Numbered from the stretch's first letter, positions 1 to 6,094 are shown. The stretch: DNA of 6,094 bases from Syntrophaceae bacterium PtaB.Bin038 (GCA_002067855.1 MVQS01000306.1:1-6094); one strand, 5' to 3'. Notes: generated by a model not told the origin, from the letters alone. Numbers and translations are program-made.

Positions 1-1
1 T

Positions 2-1605
2 GAGAAAGAAATCCCCTCTCCTTTCAAGGTTCCCAACCGGCCGAAAGTGGGGCTCGTCCTCTCGGGGGGCGGTGCCAGGGGCGTCGCCCACATCGGCGTC
101 CTCAAGGTCCTGGAGGAAATGCGCATACCCGTGGACTTCATCGCCGGCACCAGCATGGGGTCGCTGGTAGGCGGCTTTTATGCCTCGGGCGTGTCACCCG
201 AGGAGATGGAGAAGCGCATCGCCGCCATTGACTGGCCTTCCGTTTTCAAGGACGATCCGGCCCGCCAGTACATTCCCTGGCAGCAGAAGCGGAATGACTA
301 CTCGGTTCTTTTCGGCCTGGAACTGGGCTTTCGCGACGGGAAACTGCTGGTGCCCCTGGGGACCGTCGCCGGATACAAGTTCGAGTTTGTCATGACCGAG
401 TTTGTCGGCCTCGAGGCCGGTCGGGCCGAAAGGGACTTCGACAGCCTCCCGATCCCCTACCGCGCCGTGGCGATGGACCTGGAAAGCGGCGACATGAAGG
501 TTTTCGATCATGGATATCTCGTGAAGGCCATGCGGGCCAGCATGTCCATCCCTGCCGCCTTCGCCCCCGTCGAGATCGGGGGGCGCCTCTACGTAGACGG
601 CGGCATGGTGCGAAACCTCCCCGTCGACGTGGCCCGCAAGGCGGGCTGCGAGATCATCATCGCCGTAAACCTGGGAACGCCGCCCCTCCGGCGCGACCAG
701 ATCACCTCGTCGGCTTCCGTGGCCCTTCAGGCCGTCAACCTGATGACGGAGCAGAACGTGAGGGCTTCCCTGGGCGAACTGACGGGAAAGGACATCCTCA
801 TCGACCTCATCCCGGGGCTGGGCGACTTCAGTTCCAGTGATTTCACCGGGGCAACGAAGACGATCCCCATCGGCATCAAGGCCGCCCGGGCCGTGGAGGA
901 AAAGCTGCGGGCCCTGAGCGTCAGCGAGAAGGACTACAGGGACTGGCAGCAGGTCCGCGCCGCGCGAAAACCCGGCGCCGTCGAGATTGCGGACATCCGG
1001 GTGGCCGAAACGATGAAGAGGGTGAACCCCGAGGTCATCGAGAACGAGATCAAGCAGAAGCCCACCCGGCTCGAAAGCGGGATCGAGGAGAGGATTACCC
1101 GCGATGCGGAACTCTCCCAGGTTGCGACCCTCCAGCGCGAACTCACGACGGTATTCGGCCGAGGGGATTTCGAACGGCTGGATTACCGGCTCAAAGAGGA
1201 CAAGGACCAAAAAACCGTCGAGGTCCAGGGTGTCGAGAAATCCTGGGGCCCGAACTACTTCAAGTTCGGCCTGGGCTATGCATCGGATTTCTCCGATGAA
1301 CAGCGGCTGACCGCAGCATTCATGTACCGCATGACCTGGCTCAACAGCCTGGGTGCCGAGTGGCGAACCGACGTCATGACCGGCTACGTCAACATGCTTC
1401 ACTCGGAGTTCTACCAGCCCTTCACGCGCCGCGCCGGCATCTTTGCGGCGCGATGGGATTCGACTCGCTCACGTCTCTGGGTGTCGGCTTTGAACTGGAA
1501 TCAAGCGAATATACCTGGCTCACCACCCGCTGGCGCCTCCTGGGGCGATACAAGTTCGGCGACAACGTGCAGGGCTGGTCCGTCGGGCTCGCCTGCAGTT
1601 TTTAA
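2..1605 (+). pseudogene. Patatin-like phospholipase with POTRA and outer-membrane barrel (PlpD/type Vd-like), 5' partial, barrel broken by deletion/frameshift
   Basis: Predicted serine lipase of the patatin family that would hydrolyse phospholipid acyl esters and be carried or anchored by its own outer-membrane barrel. The frame is already open at base 2 (reading E-K-E-I-P before R-P-K-V-G-L-V-L), so the true start and any signal peptide lie upstream. The GTG at 47 is probably not the start. Numbering from that codon: oxyanion loop SGGGARG at 6-12, nucleophile elbow GTSMG with Ser36, catalytic Asp184 in DGG. The patatin domain runs to about 300, a POTRA-like segment spans about 312-395, and barrel strands start at about 400 (GPNYFKFGLGYASDF). 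Near base 1445 the barrel sequence stops making sense in this frame. A plausible barrel end with terminal Phe follows in another frame and stops at 1605. Relatives are usually about 730-770 residues, so roughly 200 barrel residues seem missing. The lipase domain is intact; secretion is probably lost unless this is an assembly error. Confidence 0.7.
1444..1605 (+). pseudogene. C-terminal barrel fragment of the patatin protein, in a shifted frame
   Basis: This is the last piece of the gene above, read one frame away from its body. It encodes about 50 residues (from G-A-M-G-F-D-S-L-T-S-L to G-W-S-V-G-L-A-C-S-F) and ends in TAA at 1603-1605. Alternating hydrophobic and polar residues and a terminal Phe are typical of the last strands of outer-membrane beta-barrels. 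There is no ribosome binding site to suggest separate translation. In the original frame the same bases give an unconvincing peptide that runs on antisense through ackA. The exact junction cannot be fixed, but it falls between about 1440 and 1456, in a GCGGCGCG-rich stretch that could favour slippage or recombination. Confidence 0.7.
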
Positions 1606-1624
1606 TCTTCACGCCCCCGATCCT

Positions 1625-1648
1625 CAAGGTTTCTCCATGATTACCTTG
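1625..1648. other. Short inverted repeat between convergent genes, possible weak terminator
   Basis: CAAGGT (1625-1630) and ACCTTG (1643-1648) form a 6-bp stem with a 12-base loop in the 55-base gap between the patatin end and the ackA stop. It sits where a bidirectional terminator would be expected. Neither strand has a clear T-run after it, so its function is doubtful. Confidence 0.25.
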
Positions 1649-1660
1649 GCATCCGCGGCG

Positions 1661-2851
1661 TCAGCCGAGACCGATGAGCAGCCGGCGTGTGTGCCGCGCG
1701 ATCATCAGCTCCTCGTCGGTGGGGATCACCCAGACCCGCACGCGGCTCCCCTCCCGGCTGATCCTCGGCCCGCCCGTTTCGTTGGCCTTCTCGTCGAATT
1801 CCAGGCCCAGCCACGCGGCATACCGACAGACCCGCTCGCGGACCGGGGCCGCGTTCTCCCCGATACCGGCGGTGAACACCAGGGCGTCGAGCCCCCCCAG
1901 GGCGGCGGCCATCGACCCCAGCTCACGGCCGATCCGGTAGGCGAACAGCTCCACCGCCTCGGCGGCTCGGGGGTCCGGGCTCGCCAGGAGGGTGCGCATG
2001 TCGCTCGAGATCCCGGAGACGCCCAGCAGGCCCGACTCCTTGTAGATCAGGGTCTCCAGGTCGCGCGGGCCCATCCCGCACTCGTCCATCAGGTACAGCA
2101 TCACGCCGGGGTCCAGGGTGCCGCAGCGCGTGCCCATCATGAGTCCATCGACGGCGGTGAACCCGAGCGTGCAGGCCTGGCTCCTGAGGCCCCGCATGGC
2201 GCAGAGGCTGGCGCCGTTGCCGAGATGGGCCACGACGGTCCGCCCCATCGCCGCCTCCGGGTCGATCCCGGGCAGGACCGAGGCGATGTACTCGTAGGAG
2301 AGGCCGTGGAAGCCGTAGCGCCGGACCCCCCGTTCGGCGTACGTGCGCGGCAGGGCGAAGGCCTGCGCGATCGAGGGGATCGTGGTGTGGAACGACGTGT
2401 CGAAGCAGGCCACCTGGGGAATGTCGGGGAAACGCCGTGCGATGTTTCGGATGGCGGCCAGGTTGTGCGGCTGGTGCAGGGGAGCCAGGGGGACGTATTT
2501 CTCGAGGTCGTCCAGGATCTCCCGGTTCACGACGATCGGCTTCGTGTACTCCAGCCCCCCGTGGACCACCCGGTGTCCCACGGCCCTGATCCGATCGGCG
2601 CTGCACACCTCGCTGCGGCACCAGGAGAAGATCGCCTCCACGGCGCCCTCCTGGCCCAGCTGCATGCCGGCGCGCCACGTCCGCTCGCCCACGAGCTTCC
2701 CGGCCCCGTCCTTCGCCTTGAAGCGCGGTTCCGTGAAGAGACCCTCGACCTGTCCGTCGGCCAGGACGCCCAGCGCCTCCCCCCGGTCTTCGTAGAGGGT
2801 GAACTTCAGGCTTGACGACCCCGCGTTGAGCACGACGACGACATCGCTCAT
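1661..2851 (-). CDS. ackA: Acetate kinase
   Basis: Cytosolic kinase that interconverts acetyl phosphate + ADP and acetate + ATP, the ATP-yielding step of the Pta-AckA pathway. The protein has 396 residues, the normal length for the family (about 400). Visible ASKHA-fold motifs in order: N-terminal LNAGSSSLK (Asn9), VGHRVVHGG (Arg94), CFDTSFHTTIP with the catalytic Asp151, RRYGFHG with His182, HLGNGASL (209-216), MGTRCGTLDPG with the second essential Arg242, TAGIGENA (327-334), and PTDEELMIARHT with the metal-site Glu381. All residues known to be essential in the Methanosarcina enzyme have counterparts, so it should be active. ATG at 2851 is chosen because GAGGT lies 6 bases upstream and it gives the standard N-terminus. 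It lies 4 bases after the upstream phosphotransacetylase stop and is clearly co-transcribed with it. A propionate or butyrate kinase role is possible, because substrate range cannot be read from motifs. Confidence 0.97.
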   Translation of the reverse strand: MSDVVVVLNAGSSSLKFTLYEDRGEALGVLADGQVEGLFTEPRFKAKDGAGKLVGERTWRAGMQLGQEGAVEAIFSWCRSEVCSADRIRAVGHRVVHGGLEYTKPIVVNREILDDLEKYVPLAPLHQPHNLAAIRNIARRFPDIPQVACFDTSFHTTIPSIAQAFALPRTYAERGVRRYGFHGLSYEYIASVLPGIDPEAAMGRTVVAHLGNGASLCAMRGLRSQACTLGFTAVDGLMMGTRCGTLDPGVMLYLMDECGMGPRDLETLIYKESGLLGVSGISSDMRTLLASPDPRAAEAVELFAYRIGRELGSMAAALGGLDALVFTAGIGENAAPVRERVCRYAAWLGLEFDEKANETGGPRISREGSRVRVWVIPTDEELMIARHTRRLLIGLG

Positions 2852-2855
2852 GGTT

Positions 2856-4265
2856 CTACCTCACCTCGTATCTGCCCTGCCTGCGGGCCTGGGCGACGAT
2901 GGCCATAAGCGCCGCCGAGGCAAGCCGGGTGCGCACCGAGTCGGCCCGGCTCGTCAGGATCACGGGCACCCGGGTGCCCAGCACGATGCCCGCCCCCTCG
3001 GCACCGGCCAGGTACGTGAGCTGCTTGAAGAGCATGTTGGCCGACTCGAGATCGGGCGCCAGCAGGATATCCACGTCCCCGCTGACCTCCGATCGGATGC
3101 CCTTGATCCGCGCCGCCTCGGCGCTGATGGCGTTGTCGAAGGCCAGGGGGCCGTCGAGGATGCCGCCGGTGATCTGCCCCCGGTCGGCCATTTTGCACAG
3201 GGCGGCCGCGTCGAGGGTGGAGGGGATGCTCGCGTTGACCGTCTCGACGGCGGAGAGAATGCCCACCTTCGGTCTTTCGATGCCCAGTGCATGGTCCAGG
3301 TCGATGGCATTCTGCACGATGTCCTTCTTGACCGCCAGGTCCGGGGCGATGTTGACGGCCGCGTCGGTCATGATGAACATCTTGTAGTAGGTCGGGACGT
3401 CGATGACCATGGCGTGGCTGATCCGCCGCGAGGTTCGCATGCCCGATGCCGAGGGGACGATGGCCCCCATGATCTCATCGGTGTGGAGGCTCCCCTTCAT
3501 GAGCGACTCCACTTCGCCCGCTCGGGCCAGCTCGACGGCCTTCGCCGCCGAGGCGTGGCTGTGGGGCGTGGGGACGATCCGGAAGGACGCCAGATCGACT
3601 TGGGCCGCCTCCCCGGCCTTGCGGATCTTTTCCTCGGGCCCCACGAGCACCGGATCGATGATGCCCCTACGGGCCGCCTCGACGGCCCCCAGGAGCGAAT
3701 CCCGGTCGCAGGGGTGCACGACGGCGCAGGTAACGGGTTCGCAGGTGTCGCAGGTCTTGAAGAGCTCGATGAAGGAGTCGCTTCGCCGCAGTTCGAAGTG
3801 GGGCGGCGCGATGTCGTCGTAGACGAGCCGCTTCGTCGGGGCCGCCACTACGGTGATGCCCGAGATCAGAACGTGGCCGGCCTGGTTGACGCAGCGCGTG
3901 TCGAAGACCACGACGTTGCCCTCCGGCCTCTTTTCCTTCGCGGCCACCGTGGCCGTCAGGGTATCCCCCACGGCGATGTCGCCGCTGAAGCTCAACTCGC
4001 GCCGCAGGATTTTCGAACCGGGCCCCGGCAGGCGCGTGCCGATCACGGAGGAAATGAGGGCCACCGCGCCGGCCGCTTCGGTCCGCTTCCCGTACGCCGG
4101 CACGCCGGCCGCATCCTCCGTCTTCAGGTGAAAGGCGTCCACGTCGCCCGACACGGCGGCCAGCAGCTCGACCTGGTTTTTCGTCAGGGTCACGGACATT
4201 TCGGCGGACTGACCGATCCGGATCTCGTCGAAGGTCATATTGGTCAGCTCTTTTCGCTGCGACAT
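2856..4265 (-). CDS. Bifunctional MaoC-like enoyl-CoA hydratase / phosphate acetyl(butyryl)transferase
   Basis: Fusion protein of 469 residues. Residues about 10-145 form a MaoC/hot-dog hydratase-like domain with the catalytic pair in SGDVDAFH (Asp41, His46) and the typical LPGPGS and GDTLTATV segments. The usual HGM motif after it is absent, so hydratase activity is uncertain. Residues about 165-465 form a PTA_PTB transferase, which swaps CoA and phosphate on acetyl- or butyryl-CoA. Its hallmarks are AVVHPCD, LMKGSLHTDE (255-264), ISHAMVIDVPTYY, TDAAVNIAPDL (300-310), KVGILSAVETVN, MADRGQITGGILDGPLAFD (359-377), and the C-terminal KQLTYLAGAEGAGIVLG followed by PVILTSRADS. This architecture is known as the bifunctional enoyl-CoA hydratase/phosphate acetyltransferase family. 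ATG at 4265 is chosen because AAAGGAGG lies 7 bases upstream; longer in-frame starts up to 4514 read low-complexity, Arg/Pro-rich sequence across the ndh relic. ackA follows 4 bases downstream. Confidence 0.92.
   Translation of the reverse strand: MSQRKELTNMTFDEIRIGQSAEMSVTLTKNQVELLAAVSGDVDAFHLKTEDAAGVPAYGKRTEAAGAVALISSVIGTRLPGPGSKILRRELSFSGDIAVGDTLTATVAAKEKRPEGNVVVFDTRCVNQAGHVLISGITVVAAPTKRLVYDDIAPPHFELRRSDSFIELFKTCDTCEPVTCAVVHPCDRDSLLGAVEAARRGIIDPVLVGPEEKIRKAGEAAQVDLASFRIVPTPHSHASAAKAVELARAGEVESLMKGSLHTDEIMGAIVPSASGMRTSRRISHAMVIDVPTYYKMFIMTDAAVNIAPDLAVKKDIVQNAIDLDHALGIERPKVGILSAVETVNASIPSTLDAAALCKMADRGQITGGILDGPLAFDNAISAEAARIKGIRSEVSGDVDILLAPDLESANMLFKQLTYLAGAEGAGIVLGTRVPVILTSRADSVRTRLASAALMAIVAQARRQGRYEVR
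2858..2867 (-). promoter_or_regulatory. ackA ribosome binding site embedded in the end of the phosphotransacetylase gene
   Basis: On the - strand the sequence GAGGTGAGGT carries two GAGGT units, the nearer one 6 bases before the ackA ATG. These bases also encode the last residues (E-V-R) of the upstream protein and overlap its TAG stop. A ribosome finishing the first gene therefore stops on the next gene's start region, which suggests translational coupling. Confidence 0.7.
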
Positions 4266-4272
4266 CCCTCGT

Positions 4273-4280
4273 CCTCCTTT
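4273..4280 (-). promoter_or_regulatory. Strong ribosome binding site fixing the phosphotransacetylase start
   Basis: AAAGGAGG on the - strand, 7 bases before the ATG at 4265. This near-consensus Shine-Dalgarno sequence decides the start against longer in-frame options, and against the later ATG (residue 10), which has only a weak purine stretch before it. Confidence 0.85.
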
Positions 4281-4299
4281 CCGTTCTCTCCGTTTTCTT

Positions 4300-4655
4300 C
4301 CCGTTCGCCGGCTCGCACGTTTCCGCTCCCGTGACGGGCGGGCGCATCGTGTCGTATTCAAGGGACCCATCGGCCAGGACGACGCGGCGGGCCGCCGGGT
4401 CGAAATCGACGACTTCCCCCTGGCAGGACGGTCGCATTCTGTTGTTTTCTCAGGGTGTGCCGTATGGGTGCCGTGATTTCCCCCGGCCGGAGGATGCCCG
4501 CTGCCGCCCGGCACAGAACGGGTTGAACGCTATGAAAATTTCGACATTCCGCGAGAGTGATGCGGGCTGGTCACGGCCGCACAGCGTGCGTGGTTCCCGG
4601 CTTAGAGGGCTCTATACTCCCTCGACGCACCGTCCTCCATGATCCCCACAACCAT
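4300..4655 (-). pseudogene. ndh: Decayed N-terminal fragment of a type II NADH dehydrogenase (FAD-dependent pyridine nucleotide oxidoreductase)
   Basis: No intact gene lies here, but three frame segments in the right order resemble the first third of NDH-2. Segment A (4655-4605) reads MVVGIMEDGASREYRAL and then TAA; it aligns with the VVIIGGGFAGLEAARAL-type FAD-binding turn, with Gly codons apparently changed by G-to-A. After an undecided stretch and a frame change, segment B (4564-4418) has ITLAECRNFHSVQPVL and AGILRPGEITAPIR, matching the family's VTLVDRRNYHLFQPLLYQVATAGL-SPGEIA-PIR region, then QQNATVLPG. A one-base length change in a run of five G (C at 4416-4420) leads to segment C (4419-4300): GEVVDFDPAARRVVLADG, then SLEYDT, with a possible TGAET remnant of the ATGA motif. 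The rest of the roughly 400-residue protein is missing; the fragment ends just before the phosphotransacetylase ribosome binding site. The stop, two frame breaks and truncation make it non-functional. Identification rests on motif recall only. Confidence 0.75.
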
Positions 4656-4667
4656 GGGCGATGGCCT

Positions 4668-4697
4668 ATTGAATCACAACCCCTGTCCCTATTTCAA
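4668..4697 (-). promoter_or_regulatory. Candidate sigma70 promoter upstream of the ndh relic and the pta-ackA operon
   Basis: On the - strand TTGAAA (4692-4697) and TTCAAT (4668-4673) are 18 bases apart. They lie just past the terminator of the upstream lipoprotein gene and about 12 bases before the relic's first ATG. It could be the old ndh promoter and might still drive pta-ackA with a leader of roughly 400 bases. The -10 match is only moderate. Confidence 0.25.
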
Positions 4698-4700
4698 AGA

Positions 4701-4738
4701 AATAAAAAGGAGGTCTCACGCCGTGCATGAGACCTCCC
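4701..4738 (-). terminator. Intrinsic terminator of the VWA/OmpA lipoprotein gene
   Basis: A perfect 10-bp inverted repeat, GGAGGTCTCA (4709-4718) and TGAGACCTCC (4728-4737), with a 9-base loop. On the - strand it is followed at once by TTTTTATT, the classical hairpin plus U-tract. It lies about 30 bases past the lipoprotein stop at 4767, so that gene is transcriptionally separated from pta-ackA. Confidence 0.9.
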
Positions 4739-4766
4739 GGGTTGTCGGCCTATGCCGTCCGAGGCA

Positions 4767-5906
4767 TCACTTCACGACGAAGTCGGCCCTCCGGTTCTTG
4801 GACCAGCAGGCCTCGTTGGACTCACGGCAGATGGGCCTCTCCTCGCCGTAGCTCACCGTGCTCACGCGGTCCCTGGCGATGCCCAGATCCGTCAGGTACT
4901 TCGCCCCCGCATCGGCGCGCCGCTGCCCCAGGGCCATGTTGTACTCGTTGGTGCCCCGCTCGTCGCAGTTGCCCTCGACGACCACCTTCTTGTCCGGGTG
5001 CTGCTGCAGCCACTCGGCGTTGCGCTTCATCGCCTCGCGCCCCTCGGGCTTGATCACGTACTTGTCAAAGTCGAAGTAGATCGCCTCGAGCTTCTCGGGG
5101 ACCGCCGGGGCCGGGGCCGCGGGCGGCACCACCACCGGGGCCGGGGCTGCAGGGGGAGGCGGAGGGGGAGGTCCGAGGAACACCCGCTCCACGAATGCGG
5201 CCATCCCCTCGGCCGTCTCCACGTCCTTCGCATTGACCAGCACTCCGCACTCGCCGGCCTTGACCACCTGGCTCAACAGTGCCGTGCCCTCGGGGTCTTT
5301 GCCGATCTGAACGGCGTAGATGCAGATGTTTTCCTTCATCGCCGCCTTCATGGCCTGCGCGGAGGCCGGCGCCTTCGGCATCTCGAGCCCGTCGCTGAAG
5401 ATGATGACGGCCGACTTGCCGGCCAGGGGCTTCAGGTCCAGCGTCGCCGCATCCAGGGCCTTGTCCAGCGGGCTTTCCACGCCGGCCGTGTTCACCGCAT
5501 AGATCGCCTTGCCCAGTGCCTCCTTCGAGTACGGGGCCATCCCGTACCAGAGCTTCGTGTCAAAGGGCCGGCTCAGCCAGCGCCGGCCCGCGAAATCCCG
5601 GAGGCCCGCCGTGAGCTTCAGGTTCGGAATCGTGTCGTTGAACAGCCGCGCGATGTGCTGCTCGTACTCGAGCATCGTGGTTTTCATCGGGGAGGTGTAC
5701 GCGAAGTGTTTCCACTGGTAGGGATCATCCATGGACGCCGAGGTGTCCAGGATCATCTGGAAATTGTCTGCTTTCTGCACGAGAGCACCGGACTTCACCT
5801 TCGGGTTGAGGTCCTGTGCCGGAATCGGCTTGATGACCGTCGCGCAGCCGCCGAGCATCAGAAGGCCCAGTGCTGCGATCGCAAGCACAAACCACTTCTT
5901 TCTCAT
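4767..5906 (-). CDS. Outer-membrane lipoprotein with von Willebrand A domain and C-terminal OmpA/Pal-like peptidoglycan-binding domain
   Basis: Envelope lipoprotein of 379 residues. Residues 1-21 are a type II signal peptide: MRKKW, a hydrophobic core, then lipobox LGGC with Cys21 as the lipidated residue. Residues about 48-243 form a von Willebrand A domain with a MIDAS-like metal site: DTSAS (Asp54, Ser56, Ser58), Ser145 in ESPLDKAL at the usual Thr position, and Asp172 in IIFSDG. A Pro/Ala-rich linker (246-270) leads to an OmpA/Pal domain (about 272-379) with YFDFDKYVIKPEG, the peptidoglycan-binding NCDERGTNEYNM (313-324) and NRRADFVVK at the end. Cys360 and Cys367 may form a disulfide. 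It likely tethers the outer membrane to peptidoglycan while the VWA domain binds a protein partner; the partner is unknown. ATG at 5906 is preferred over the in-frame ATG at 5954 because AAGGAGG lies 7 bases upstream and the signal peptide then starts correctly. It has its own terminator and appears monocistronic within the window. Confidence 0.93.
   Translation of the reverse strand: MRKKWFVLAIAALGLLMLGGCATVIKPIPAQDLNPKVKSGALVQKADNFQMILDTSASMDDPYQWKHFAYTSPMKTTMLEYEQHIARLFNDTIPNLKLTAGLRDFAGRRWLSRPFDTKLWYGMAPYSKEALGKAIYAVNTAGVESPLDKALDAATLDLKPLAGKSAVIIFSDGLEMPKAPASAQAMKAAMKENICIYAVQIGKDPEGTALLSQVVKAGECGVLVNAKDVETAEGMAAFVERVFLGPPPPPPPAAPAPVVVPPAAPAPAVPEKLEAIYFDFDKYVIKPEGREAMKRNAEWLQQHPDKKVVVEGNCDERGTNEYNMALGQRRADAGAKYLTDLGIARDRVSTVSYGEERPICRESNEACWSKNRRADFVVK
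5095..5170 (-). repeat. GC-rich repetitive Pro/Ala linker with a 13-bp direct repeat
   Basis: CCGGGGCCGGGGC occurs at 5105-5117 and again at 5135-5147, 30 bases apart, so the unit is in frame (10 codons). Adjacent G-rich runs encode the oligoproline stretch. It encodes the flexible linker between the VWA and OmpA domains. Such repeats readily change length by slippage, so linker length may vary among strains. Confidence 0.7.
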
Positions 5907-5913
5907 CGCCTTT

Positions 5914-5920
5914 CCTCCTT
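5914..5920 (-). promoter_or_regulatory. Ribosome binding site of the VWA/OmpA lipoprotein
   Basis: AAGGAGG on the - strand, 7 bases before the ATG at 5906. It settles the start in favour of the MRKKW signal peptide over the upstream in-frame ATG at 5954, which would add 16 polar residues before the signal sequence. Confidence 0.85.
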
Positions 5921-6033
5921 CTTGCTTTGGGTTTTTTCGTTCTTGCTGTATCACGAAAGCGGGGCAGGATCTACCGACCCGCGTGCCTCGGCTCTACGGC
6001 AAAAAAGCGAGGGGGTTCTGACAGGTCAATTGA

Positions 6034-6062
6034 AGGATACAGGAAAAACCCCATCCTGGCAA
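6034..6062 (-). promoter_or_regulatory. Candidate sigma70 promoter of the VWA/OmpA lipoprotein
   Basis: On the - strand TTGCCA (6057-6062) and TATCCT (6034-6039) are 17 bases apart, matching the consensus at 5 of 6 and 4 of 6 bases with ideal spacing. The predicted transcript would have a leader of roughly 120 bases before the ATG. The rest of 5907-6094 contains no gene I can support. Confidence 0.4.
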
Positions 6063-6094
6063 CCCCGATATGCGCTGGGTTCGGCAAAGGGGAT

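Noticed and set aside
1606..2815. The patatin reading frame stays open on the + strand through almost all of ackA, suggesting a 922-residue protein
   Set aside because: After about 1445 the peptide is Arg/Pro/Gly/His-rich with no recognisable domain and is exactly antisense to a fully motif-supported acetate kinase. It is a GC-rich shadow frame.
2799..4334. Long open frame of about 511 codons on the + strand
   Set aside because: It is antisense to the MaoC-phosphotransacetylase gene, has a low-complexity Asp/Gly/Arg/His composition, and shows no family motif.
4266..4514. N-terminal extension of the phosphotransacetylase protein to an ATG at 4514
   Set aside because: The extra 83 residues are low-complexity and overlap the ndh relic in another frame. 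A near-consensus ribosome binding site marks the ATG at 4265.
4613..4618. TATACT on the + strand as a -10 element
   Set aside because: No -35-like hexamer lies at proper spacing, and no + strand gene follows it.
4691..4703. Small palindrome ATTTC-AAA-GAAAT next to the terminator
   Set aside because: A 5-bp stem with a 3-base loop in AT-rich sequence is expected by chance, and it overlaps the terminator's T-tract.
5907..5954. Longer start of the VWA/OmpA lipoprotein at 5954
   Set aside because: It would put 16 polar residues before the signal peptide, and the strong AAGGAGG serves the ATG at 5906.
6001..6029. TTGACC on the - strand (6024-6029) as a -35 element for the lipoprotein gene
   Set aside because: At 16-18 bases spacing the -10 position is only a T-run with no TATAAT-like hexamer. 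The TTGCCA/TATCCT pair further upstream is better.

Overview
The window looks like a GC-rich Gram-negative bacterial chromosome. It encodes a lipobox lipoprotein with a peptidoglycan-binding OmpA domain and a patatin protein with a POTRA and outer-membrane barrel. The protein styles (a MaoC-phosphotransacetylase fusion next to ackA, and a von Willebrand A/OmpA lipoprotein) suggest a Desulfobacterota/deltaproteobacterial-type organism. That placement is a guess from family resemblance, not a database result.

Layout: (1) 2-1605, + strand, is a patatin-like phospholipase of the PlpD/type Vd kind. It is cut by the window start and broken near its end, where most of the beta-barrel is missing and the last barrel strands lie in another frame. 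(2) 1661-2851, - strand, is ackA (acetate kinase), tail to tail with the patatin gene. (3) 2856-4265, - strand, is a MaoC-like hydratase domain fused to a phosphate acetyl/butyryltransferase. It lies 4 bases upstream of ackA, with the ackA ribosome binding site inside its last codons, so the two form a tight operon. (4) 4300-4655, - strand, looks intergenic but holds a decayed N-terminal third of a type II NADH dehydrogenase (ndh) with one stop and two frame breaks. (5) 4700-4738 is a strong intrinsic terminator. It ends (6) 4767-5906, - strand, a von Willebrand A/OmpA lipoprotein. (7) 5907-6094 is its upstream region, with a candidate sigma70 promoter.

How the genes work together: the phosphotransacetylase and AckA together convert acyl-CoA to acyl phosphate and then to carboxylate plus ATP (substrate-level phosphorylation), or run in reverse for acetate activation. 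The lipoprotein and the patatin protein are separate envelope functions.

I see no CRISPR array, tRNA, rRNA, transposase or complete mobile element. The least ordinary items are the ndh relic, the broken patatin barrel and the altered active-site region of the MaoC domain.
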